From: a virus
Reading direction: 5' to 3' (one strand)
Length of the DNA: 44,412 nt
IMG/VR virus record: IMGVR_UViG_3300023220_000415
Coordinates: 1 to 44,412 of that record
Shown here: positions 1 through 6,552 of the stretch, piece after piece
How the letters are laid out: every line of letters begins with the position of its first letter
Position numbering within the stretch: the stretch's first letter is position 1
The notes under the pieces: model-generated
Told to the model about the DNA's origin: nothing
The model's input: only the letters and a program-made list of their open reading frames with translations
Databases searched by the model: none
Position numbers and translations under genes: made by a program

Positions 1-223
1 GCACATACTTACCACTACGGGTGCTGGTGAAGATGGTGGTGGCAAAGTCATAAGCGAAGAAAAATTTGAAAATTGGTCACAAAAATTTGCAGTGGCTAAT
101 ATTGAAGGCGATGCTATTTTAGGAACCTCTTATGGTCAAATGGCCAATATGTTAATGGGTGGTTGTTTGGGTAATCTTAATGCCGAACCTGCCTCTATAG
201 GATTCTTCGGGGGTACTTGCTAA
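1..223 (+). CDS. Head-tail adaptor, 3' part (gene continues from 44261)
   Basis: Open frame from base 2 to a TAA at 221-223 with no start inside the window. It encodes about 73 residues ending in GFFGGTC. The frame at the right end of the window (ATG at 44261, 50 full codons plus two bases) joins here without a shift, giving 375 nt and a 124-residue protein. Size, the position after the capsid gene and the helix-rich C-terminal half with Gly-rich turns fit the DUF4054-type head-tail connector of siphoviruses. It would form the ring under the portal. The family call is from memory of that pattern. The next gene starts in the overlapping TAATG. Confidence 0.75.
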   Translation, partial: HILTTTGAGEDGGGKVISEEKFENWSQKFAVANIEGDAILGTSYGQMANMLMGGCLGNLNAEPASIGFFGGTC

Positions 224-537
224 TGTCAGGTAGCTTCCGTTTACCGGAAACCATTACAATATGGAATGAAGCGACCGACGATGGCGGTGGTGGTAAAACC
301 TGGACCAGAACAACGGCACCATCGAGACACGCATTGGTTAATACTCAGTTTCGAGATGATAAAGGACAACTTAATGTAAGCAAAGCATCGGTTTACAGTA
401 GGTCTACAGTGTTGGCGGTGGGTTCGATGGTGCTTATTGGGGAATCCTCATCATCGGAGCCTACTGCCGACGCCGAAGAGGTGAGAGGATTTAAGAGCAC
501 CCCCAGCGGAACCACTTTGAAGGTGGCGTTGTTATGA
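223..537 (+). CDS. Probable head closure / head-tail joining protein
   Basis: 104 residues, starting at the ATG fused to the upstream stop (TAATG). A TTG six bases upstream is open in frame but less likely. The protein is beta-rich with an N-terminal strand ETITIW, a Gly-rich turn, a middle segment VLAVGSMVLIGE and a C-terminal strand TLKVALL. This small barrel-like pattern and the place between adaptor and HK97 gp10-like gene fit a stopper or head-closure protein. There is no diagnostic motif, so the role rests on gene order. It overlaps the next gene by 4 nt. Confidence 0.55.
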   Translation: MSGSFRLPETITIWNEATDDGGGGKTWTRTTAPSRHALVNTQFRDDKGQLNVSKASVYSRSTVLAVGSMVLIGESSSSEPTADAEEVRGFKSTPSGTTLKVALL

Positions 538-893
538 GCGTTAAACTACGTAGAAGCAGTGAGCGTAATCTAATGCGCAATCTAAACCGCGAGATCGCCA
601 AGATTGAAGGTGATATTAGTCGCGGTTTGAAAGCTACCATGATATTTATCATTGGTGAAGCCATACCCATAACACCCAAAGAACATGGTGTTCTACGTGG
701 TAGTGCGTTTACAAGTGTTGAGGATGATAAGGCCCGCGTAGGCTTCACTGCCAAATACGCGCCATTTGTTCATGAGATGCCGGATACAAACCAATTCACC
801 ACACCGGATACCGGGTCCAAATTTTTACAACGTGCTGTTTTTGAGAATACCAGGACATTAATTAATATCATTAAGAAACGAGCGCAACGATAA
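534..893 (+). CDS. HK97 gp10-like neck / tail completion protein
   Basis: 119 residues with the features of the HK97 gp10 family. An N-terminal helix is followed by a middle block TPKEHGVLRGSAF, where Thr-Pro...Gly-x-Leu-x-x-Ser is typical, then YAPFVHE and a C-terminal FLQRAV...INIIKKRA helix. Such proteins complete the neck or the top of the tail before head joining. It overlaps both neighbours by 1-4 nt, so translation is probably coupled. Confidence 0.8.
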   Translation: MSVKLRRSSERNLMRNLNREIAKIEGDISRGLKATMIFIIGEAIPITPKEHGVLRGSAFTSVEDDKARVGFTAKYAPFVHEMPDTNQFTTPDTGSKFLQRAVFENTRTLINIIKKRAQR

Positions 894-1294
894 TGGCTAA
901 TGCGGTTTCTCAGGATATCGCAGATTTATTAGCGGCCAATGGTTTCGGCACCAAAGGTACAGATATATTTTTTGGTGAATGGGGTAAAGATAGTACCGAT
1001 ATACAAACATTAATTATTGATACATCTGGCCCGGATACTGTTGATAAAGATCAATATGAACAACCAGCATTCCAAGTTTTACAACGTGGTGGTAGACAGA
1101 AATCAGTAACTGCTGTATTTAGTAAGGCAAGGGCAATTGATGTTTTCTTAAAAGAACAACCACCGTTGCTTACGATCAACAGTACTGATTATTTAGGATT
1201 CGATCCGGTAAGCACCCCCACCGGGATAGGACGTGATGAGAATGACAGATACGTCTATACTATGAATTATGTAACATTCAGAAACCCAGATTAG
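893..1294 (+). CDS. Probable tail terminator protein
   Basis: 133 residues. The N-terminus resembles tail terminators and minor capsid components: a helix SQDIADLLAANGFG, then a strand-rich core with FQVLQRGGRQKS, the Val/Leu-x-Arg-Gly-Gly step often seen in this family. The C-terminus YVYTMNYVTFRNPD is a beta strand. Its place just before the tail tube gene matches gpU-like terminators, which cap the finished tail tube. Starts by 1-nt overlap with the upstream stop (TAATG). The call rests on gene order plus a weak motif. Confidence 0.65.
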   Translation: MANAVSQDIADLLAANGFGTKGTDIFFGEWGKDSTDIQTLIIDTSGPDTVDKDQYEQPAFQVLQRGGRQKSVTAVFSKARAIDVFLKEQPPLLTINSTDYLGFDPVSTPTGIGRDENDRYVYTMNYVTFRNPD

Positions 1295-1306
1295 GAGGGT
1301 TGTTAA

Positions 1307-1729
1307 ATGTCTAACACTATCAAAGGTCGCGCATTACTCTTAGAATTATTTGACGCTGGAGTCTTTAAAATTATAGGTGGTTTCAATGCCCGGTCAATCA
1401 ATCGGGATAATCCGGTGGCCGACGCTACCAGCGCAAGTACCCCAGATACTAGTAATGAGACCGAAGCCTGTTTCACCGGATTTGGCACCCTTACTATTAA
1501 CGGTTCGGGGGTGGTCGATACAAGATCTGATGCTACACATCTCGCTTATAAAACGTTAGCGACAATAGCCAACAGCTCTAATCCGGTGGCTACTTTACGT
1601 TTTAGAGATAGTGAAGATTCGTGGTCAGGACCCTTTATTATTACTACGTTTGAGAAAAGCGCAGATATTAATGATCTTGTTAATTTCACCGCTGCATTTC
1701 AAAATGAAGGTGAAATCACTTATACGTAA
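1307..1729 (+). CDS. Major tail tube protein
   Basis: 140 residues with a strong AGGAGG ribosome site (about 1292-1298) before the ATG, as expected for an abundant virion protein. The N-terminus MSNTIKGRALLLEL, a strand-loop-strand architecture, a central FGTLTINGSGVVDT and the ending FTAAFQNEGEITYT match siphovirus tail tube proteins. The FxxxFQxxGEITY end is typical. It polymerises into the hollow tail tube around the tape measure protein. It follows the neck genes and precedes the chaperones, the standard order. Confidence 0.8.
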   Translation: MSNTIKGRALLLELFDAGVFKIIGGFNARSINRDNPVADATSASTPDTSNETEACFTGFGTLTINGSGVVDTRSDATHLAYKTLATIANSSNPVATLRFRDSEDSWSGPFIITTFEKSADINDLVNFTAAFQNEGEITYT

Positions 1730-1739
1730 GGTATTGAGT

Positions 1740-2036
1740 ATGGATGATCGTACTATTTTTTGGATTTTAGGGTCAATCATCAGCTTAGTTACTACAGTTG
1801 TTTTATATATTCTAAGAGAATTGAGTGATTTGCGTAAACGTTTTCACACCAGAAATAATGATCTAAGTACAATTTTAACTGAAATTCAAGTTGACGCTAG
1901 AGGTGTTTCTGAAATGGTCAAGGCCAATGATAAATCAAATACTGAAATTAAAGTAACAATGGCTGAAGTACAAAAAACCCTAGCGCGCCTCGCTAATGAA
2001 TTAAGCCGGTTATCCGGTCTTTTAAACAAGGATTAA
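1740..2036 (+). CDS. Small membrane-anchored coiled-coil protein, unknown
   Basis: 98 residues from ATG 1740. A longer in-frame ORF reaches back to 1611, but that would overlap the whole tail tube end. One clear membrane segment lies near residues 7-24 (FWILGSIISLVTTVVLYIL). A basic stretch RKRFHTR follows, then a long charged helix ending LARLANELSRLSGLLNKD with heptad-like Leu spacing. N-in or N-out cannot be decided. It lies between tail tube and another virion gene, an unusual place for a membrane protein. A holin, a spanin-like factor or an assembly factor are all possible. No family recognised. Confidence 0.5.
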   Translation: MDDRTIFWILGSIISLVTTVVLYILRELSDLRKRFHTRNNDLSTILTEIQVDARGVSEMVKANDKSNTEIKVTMAEVQKTLARLANELSRLSGLLNKD

Positions 2037-2042
2037 ATAATC

Positions 2043-2390
2043 ATGGCTAAAATTGCTGCTCAAAAAGTCGATAAATCCGGGAGTCAAAAAACATTTTCCA
2101 CTGCAACAGCAGGTGGTGATACTTTTGATAGTTTCAACGGTATTTTTGTTTTTGCTAAAAATGCAAACATAGGTTCGGCTCGAACGATTACGGTTGCCGC
2201 TGTCGTTGACCCTATAATCACACCCCAAGCCGGTAGCCTTGCTGTACCAGATATTGTAGTCACTGTGCCACTATCAGGTGACGCACAATTCGCTGTGCCT
2301 GCTAGTCATCTATCAAGTGCTGGTCTTGCTACGATGACATATGATGATGAGGCTGATATTACTTTGGCGGTGCTTAATGTCGCGCAATAA
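2043..2390 (+). CDS. Small beta-rich virion-type protein, unknown
   Basis: 115 residues, nearly all beta-prone with many Ala, Thr, Val and Gly and no Cys. The segment RTITVAAVVDPIITPQAGSL and the two-strand ending ADITLAVLNVAQ look like a small Ig-like or tail-tube-like sandwich. Located directly before the tail chaperone gene and overlapping it by 14 nt. Possible tail tube decoration or a second tube-like protein. No recognised family. Confidence 0.55.
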   Translation: MAKIAAQKVDKSGSQKTFSTATAGGDTFDSFNGIFVFAKNANIGSARTITVAAVVDPIITPQAGSLAVPDIVVTVPLSGDAQFAVPASHLSSAGLATMTYDDEADITLAVLNVAQ

Positions 2391-2883
2391 AGCCCAGGGC
2401 TTTGAAGAAGTCAATAGTGGTGACGAACTTTATATTTTTAAAGGCGACTTCGGTTTTTTAATGTCGCTTAAAGAAATGTCACCGGTTGATCCAATCGCTA
2501 TAGCCGAACATGTTGCTCATTTAGATCCAGAACATATTCGAAATGTATTGATGGCTTCTTTACGTAAACGCGACAATATTGAATCTGACGATATGGCGGA
2601 AGAAGATATTCAAGCGACTATTGAAGATTTAATCACTCGCCATGGTTTACAAGAGTGTGGAATTCTGGCTCAACATATATTAAGCCACGCAATGATTGGT
2701 GACTTAAAAAAAAACGCCCTGGACAGACACGAGAATGTTCAGAGCCTGCTGAACGATTTAGTTGTTTCCCGATCGAAGAGTTTCAGAAATCATGCATTAT
2801 TATGGGGATACAGCCTAATGATTTTTGGGATCTTTCAATGCATGAGTATCAAATTATTAGGGCTTCCAACAATCTTAAACTAG
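2377..2883 (+). CDS. Tail assembly chaperone G
   Basis: 168 residues from ATG 2377 (MSRNKAQGFEEV). A longer frame from 2341 would overlap the upstream gene further. Mostly helical, with a short strand-rich N-terminus (DELYIFKGDFGFLMSLKEMSPVDP). It sits between tail tube and tape measure, the fixed place of the lambda gpG-like chaperone that coats the tape measure during tail assembly. After the slippery run near 2706 the zero frame has a short, hydrophobic, gene-unlike end, and the -1 frame has a typical T domain. The frameshift site is listed separately. Confidence 0.75.
   Translation: MSRNKAQGFEEVNSGDELYIFKGDFGFLMSLKEMSPVDPIAIAEHVAHLDPEHIRNVLMASLRKRDNIESDDMAEEDIQATIEDLITRHGLQECGILAQHILSHAMIGDLKKNALDRHENVQSLLNDLVVSRSKSFRNHALLWGYSLMIFGIFQCMSIKLLGLPTILN
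2706..2754 (+). promoter_or_regulatory. Programmed -1 ribosomal frameshift site
   Basis: Nine A bases at 2706-2714 followed by C contain the in-frame heptamer A_AAA_AAC (2709-2715). This is a canonical X_XXY_YYZ slippery sequence in the phase of the G gene. A perfect 6-bp hairpin GTTCAG-agcctg-CTGAAC (2737-2754) lies 21 nt downstream, somewhat far for a stimulator. A weaker stem GGACA...TGTTC overlaps it. Slipping back by one joins G to the T frame. Confidence 0.75.
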
Positions 2884-2966
2884 GGTTGCGCGACGAAGGT
2901 ACCAACCCAGAAATGATGAATCTAGAAGAATTAGATGCGTTAAAAGAATCACTAGGGGTTGAATAA
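2715..2966 (+). CDS. Tail assembly chaperone T extension, read by -1 frameshift
   Basis: Codons of the frame one base back from the G gene, open without a stop from the slippery site to TAA 2964-2966. It encodes about 83 residues including QPNDFWDLSMHEYQIIRA and ending LDALKESLGVE. The pattern PxDFW.L...E...I is typical of the T part of siphovirus chaperone fusions. The GT fusion (2377-2715 then 2715-2966) would be about 196 residues. It has no start codon of its own with a ribosome site. Overlaps the tape measure ATG (TAATG). Confidence 0.75.
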   Translation, partial: RPGQTRECSEPAERFSCFPIEEFQKSCIIMGIQPNDFWDLSMHEYQIIRASNNLKLGLRDEGTNPEMMNLEELDALKESLGVE

Positions 2967-5131
2967 TGACGTTGAAACTGGGCAGTCTGTTTTACGACTT
3001 TAATGCTGATACCTCAAAGCTCAAGCGTAAACAGAAAGAAATTCAAGATACTAATAAAAAAGTAACTAAAAGCTTCGTTACTGTAGGTCGAGCTATAACA
3101 GCCGCTTTTAGTTTAGAAGTTTTAAGACGTGCGTTAAGAATGGTTGATAACATGACGTTGTTGAGGGGTCGTGTAGACAATCTTACTAAATCGCAGAAAG
3201 AATCCAATAAACTTTTTCGTGATCTGATTAAGTTATCTGATGATCTTGGAGTAACTATCGACGGGACTGTTCAATCATTTCAACGTTTCTCTCTTGTTAA
3301 AGATGTCATCGGTGCTAGTAATGATCAGGTATTACAGTTTACCGAGAATATTCAAAAACTTGGTATTGTTAGTGGTGCTACCGGGCAAGAAATCACTAGT
3401 ACATCTATTCAAATAGGTCAGGCGATTGCTAATAACTTCACATCGGCAGCGCAAGAAATAAATTCTATCAATGAACAAATGCCAGAAGTCGCTAGAGCGG
3501 TCGAAAGAAGTCTCGGATTGATACCCGGTTCATTTAAGAAAGCAGTAACAGAAGGTCAAGTTAGCGCTGAACAATTCTTCAATGCCATTCTTGAACAAAC
3601 TGATAATATAGAAGCTAGGTTTATCAATTTACCTATTACTATCGCTAGGGCATCTACAGAATTCAGTAATACATTAGCTAAAGCATTACAAGACTTCGAT
3701 GATATGGTAGGTGTTACCGATTTAATAGTTGATAATATCAAATCAGCTAGCAAAATTATGAGAAATGATTTCTTAACAACATCCCAATCAGTTCTTGAAG
3801 TTTTCAAAACAATAAGAGCTGTTTCCCGTCAGGTATTCAGCATTTCGTTCTTTCCTGACTTAAATTTTGATATGGTTAAAAGTCGAAAACTATTAACTGA
3901 CTGGCTTAATGATATCATCGTATTTCCTGTAAGACTTCGCGCAATTTTTACTGTTTTATTCAGTCAAATGGATATATTTATTATTAAAGCTGTCGCAATA
4001 TTTGAAAAGCTTGGTGTTGAATGGGATAGACAGATGGATTTTCTTGGTAGGAATTCACAAGAATTTTTTGATGAACAACTATTATCCATTGATAAAAATA
4101 GAAATGCTCAAATTAAAGCATCTAAAGAAGTTGCCCAAGCTGAGGTTGTTGCGACTGAATTAAAAATTAAAAAAATTAATGAAGAATCAGCAGCCAGAAA
4201 AAAAGCTATCGAGATTGAATCAGCAGCCAGAAAAAAAGCTAGAGATGTCATTGATCCGACTACCGCCGATCGAACTGTTGCCGGTGGTGGTGGACCTGAA
4301 ATTATCCCGGTATCCGGTGCTGATAAAATTCGTGCTCAGATGGGTGATGAAACTCAGATTATTTTAAATCAGCTCCAAGAACGCAATAATAAAATATTAG
4401 AATTAACTAAAGTATCTGAAGAAGAACGACGTGCGTTACTCGTTGAAAGTGGTCGAATAGCGACAGAACAATTTAAACAGAATGAACAGAATCGACAACA
4501 AACTGCACTCGATAGTTTATCGCAGTTTAATGATGCGTTTTTAGGATTGTTAGAAGCTGCAGGGAAAGAACAATCAGCATTAGGTAAAGCTGCATTTTTA
4601 GCCAGTAAAGCATTGGCGGTAGCTAATATTATTGTTTCTACTCAACAGGGAGCCGCACAAGCCTTGGCATTAGGTCCGGCGGGTATTCCCTTGGCTGCGT
4701 TGATAGAAGGACTCGGTTTTACTAGTGCTGGCATTGTTGCCGGTACAGCTGTCGCTCAAACGTTTTCAGGTGGTGGCCGTCAAGCAGGTGGTCCTGCTTT
4801 TGCTGGTGCATTGCATCCAGTCAATGAAAGTGGTGGTCCTGAGATCTTTCAGCAAGGCGCTAGACAGTTTTTGATGCCTGGTAGCAAGTCAGGCACTGTA
4901 ATGCCGTTAAATGCTGCTAACGATGGTGGGGGCGTTGTCATCAACATCAATAACTCAGCACCCGGTCTCGATATCAGCGCCACCACATTAAGCACAGGTG
5001 AAATTGATATCAGAATTAAACGAGCCGAAGATAATGCCGTTAATCGAGTAAATACTAGCCTGAGTCAAGGTCGTGGTCCTTCAGCGACAGCAATTAATAG
5101 CGGGTTTAAAATGGAAAGGAATATTAGGTAA
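2966..5131 (+). CDS. Tail tape measure protein
   Basis: 721 residues. The N-terminal 220 residues carry the tape-measure domain pattern (GRVDNLTKSQKES, a helix with LFRDLIKLSDDLG, VQSFQRF, then SINEQMPEVARAV). The middle is helical and charged, with a duplicated 11-residue unit ESAARKKA. A hydrophobic stretch lies near residues 545-600 (KAAFLASKALAVANIIV, then Ala/Gly-rich), and the C-terminus is Gly-rich. At about 0.15 nm per residue this predicts a tail near 105-110 nm. The protein sets tail length and leaves through the tube at infection. Longest gene after the chaperones, as expected. Confidence 0.9.
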   Translation: MTLKLGSLFYDFNADTSKLKRKQKEIQDTNKKVTKSFVTVGRAITAAFSLEVLRRALRMVDNMTLLRGRVDNLTKSQKESNKLFRDLIKLSDDLGVTIDGTVQSFQRFSLVKDVIGASNDQVLQFTENIQKLGIVSGATGQEITSTSIQIGQAIANNFTSAAQEINSINEQMPEVARAVERSLGLIPGSFKKAVTEGQVSAEQFFNAILEQTDNIEARFINLPITIARASTEFSNTLAKALQDFDDMVGVTDLIVDNIKSASKIMRNDFLTTSQSVLEVFKTIRAVSRQVFSISFFPDLNFDMVKSRKLLTDWLNDIIVFPVRLRAIFTVLFSQMDIFIIKAVAIFEKLGVEWDRQMDFLGRNSQEFFDEQLLSIDKNRNAQIKASKEVAQAEVVATELKIKKINEESAARKKAIEIESAARKKARDVIDPTTADRTVAGGGGPEIIPVSGADKIRAQMGDETQIILNQLQERNNKILELTKVSEEERRALLVESGRIATEQFKQNEQNRQQTALDSLSQFNDAFLGLLEAAGKEQSALGKAAFLASKALAVANIIVSTQQGAAQALALGPAGIPLAALIEGLGFTSAGIVAGTAVAQTFSGGGRQAGGPAFAGALHPVNESGGPEIFQQGARQFLMPGSKSGTVMPLNAANDGGGVVININNSAPGLDISATTLSTGEIDIRIKRAEDNAVNRVNTSLSQGRGPSATAINSGFKMERNIR
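4184..4240 (+). repeat. Tandem 24-bp direct repeat inside the tape measure gene
   Basis: Two identical 24-nt copies (4184-4207 and 4217-4240), 33 nt apart, start to start, encoding ESAARKKA twice in an 11-residue period. Each contains seven A bases. This is a recent in-frame duplication in a helical region, so it alters tail length by 11 residues without a frame change. Confidence 0.85.
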
Positions 5132-5640
5132 TGGCTGAGTATCCACCTACCTTACAAGGCGTTACACTTGCTACGTTATCGGTTAGTGAATTATCGGCGT
5201 TTCGCACCAATGACAGCGAAATAGGTCCGGCAACCAATCGATTGTTATCATTGGATGTACCAACGTTTTTCGATGTGACTTGGTTATATTTTCCGTTCGA
5301 TTTTCAGGTATTTGAAAACTGGTTTAAGTTTGAATTAAACAAAGGAGTTAATGCATTCACAATAGATCTACCAGTTAGTGCAGGAATCTTAGAACACAAT
5401 TGTAATTTTATCGGCAGTTATACCGCAACTCAAGTAGGAAGATTGGTTACTGTCACTGCTACGCTTCGGGCTGTTGAGAAAATTACAAATACTGAAGCGC
5501 AATTTGATGATCTATTATTGTTGGCTGCATTGGTTGAGGATAAAAATAAACTCCCTGTATTAAACGGTTTAATTCAGTTTGCTAATATAACGTTACCGGA
5601 TGTATTCGACACCATAAAATATGGCACTGATCACTCATGA
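5131..5640 (+). CDS. Minor tail / tail-tip protein (gpM-like position)
   Basis: 169 residues. The first two thirds are a beta sandwich-like segment with many aromatic residues (FFDVTWLYFPFDFQVFENWF), which is followed by strands (GRLVTVTATLRAVEKI). The place right after the tape measure and before the DUF1833 gene matches the distal-tail or gpM-like protein that starts the tail tip. It begins in the tape measure stop (TAATG) and overlaps the next gene by 4 nt (ATGA). The family call rests on gene order. Confidence 0.65.
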   Translation: MAEYPPTLQGVTLATLSVSELSAFRTNDSEIGPATNRLLSLDVPTFFDVTWLYFPFDFQVFENWFKFELNKGVNAFTIDLPVSAGILEHNCNFIGSYTATQVGRLVTVTATLRAVEKITNTEAQFDDLLLLAALVEDKNKLPVLNGLIQFANITLPDVFDTIKYGTDHS

Positions 5641-6155
5641 CAGCATTAGACCAATGGGAAATATTTATTGCCAGTAAGCCCGAAGAACAACGGGAGTTTA
5701 GAACGCTAGAATTTTTTCATCCTGATTTTGCTAGTATTCAACGATTTGTTCAGGATTTTGTTAGCGCTCAATTAACACTTGAATCAACAGCGCCACGTAA
5801 TGCGAGTACGACAGTTACATTTAATCCATTGAGCATGGTGATAACCGAACCGACAGAAAACCAGGATGGCGTACAATTACTTACGGTTTCATTAGGTGCA
5901 ACAAATGATGAATTACAGAATCAAATTGATTTAATAACACCGGCAAATGCATTTAAACCTGTAGAATGTATTTATAGGAAATTTTATTCCGGTAATACAA
6001 GCGAACCAGTATTAGTATTAAATCTTTCAATTAGCACCGTTGATTTTGAAGGGTATACAAAAAACAATATAACTGCAGAGGATTCAGATCTTGCAAATAA
6101 ATCAAGTGGGGAATTCTATACCCTGTCAAGATTCCCAACGCTTAGTGACATATAA
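5637..6155 (+). CDS. DUF1833-type tail-tip protein (gpL-like)
   Basis: 172 residues that resemble DUF1833. There is an N-terminal strand-helix, a central FNPLSMVITEP strand, then KPVECIYRKFYSGN, LVLNLSISTVDFEG, and a C-terminal FYTLSRFPTLSDI. The ending with RFP followed by a hydrophobic residue is characteristic. It is thought to link the distal tail ring to the hub. Its last 65 nt overlap the longest version of the NlpC/P60 gene. Confidence 0.8.
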   Translation: MTALDQWEIFIASKPEEQREFRTLEFFHPDFASIQRFVQDFVSAQLTLESTAPRNASTTVTFNPLSMVITEPTENQDGVQLLTVSLGATNDELQNQIDLITPANAFKPVECIYRKFYSGNTSEPVLVLNLSISTVDFEGYTKNNITAEDSDLANKSSGEFYTLSRFPTLSDI

Positions 6156-6552
6156 CGATTTTGTTGGGATACCTTGGGTAAAAGGAGGTTATACGATCTC
6201 CGGTGCTGATTGCTGGGGATTAACTATACTGGTGTTACGTGAAGTGTATGATATCGTTGTGAATGAATATAACGGTTCTAAAGCTTTCGGCGAAGAATTA
6301 ACGAATATCATCAATGATGAAACTCATAGTAATAGATGGGATAAAGTAGATATTCCAGTCCCCGGTGATGTTTGTGTGATGATAAGTAAGATCACCGGTA
6401 AGGCTGGCCACATGGGTGTTTTCGTTGGTCACGGTTCCGTACTGCACTCCCCTGATGAAGGTGGAAAAATGGTATCGTCAATCCACTCTGTTAGAGTTTT
6501 GAATAGAGCATTTTGTAGATTAGAGTACTATAGATATGATTCTAGTTTGTAA
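6091..6552 (+). CDS. NlpC/P60 peptidase of the tail tip
   Basis: Up to 153 residues. Catalytic Cys lies in GADCWGL (Cys41 by this start) and His in KAGHMGVFVGHG (about His107), the NlpC/P60 arrangement. Such tail-tip enzymes cut peptidoglycan cross-links during DNA entry. Start is uncertain. TTG 6091 has AGAGGA 9 nt upstream but overlaps the DUF1833 gene by 65 nt. GTG 6145 begins at VTYNDFVGIPW, where the domain really starts, and overlaps only 11 nt but lacks a ribosome site. Overlaps the J-like gene by 17 nt. Confidence 0.85.
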   Translation: MQINQVGNSIPCQDSQRLVTYNDFVGIPWVKGGYTISGADCWGLTILVLREVYDIVVNEYNGSKAFGEELTNIINDETHSNRWDKVDIPVPGDVCVMISKITGKAGHMGVFVGHGSVLHSPDEGGKMVSSIHSVRVLNRAFCRLEYYRYDSSL

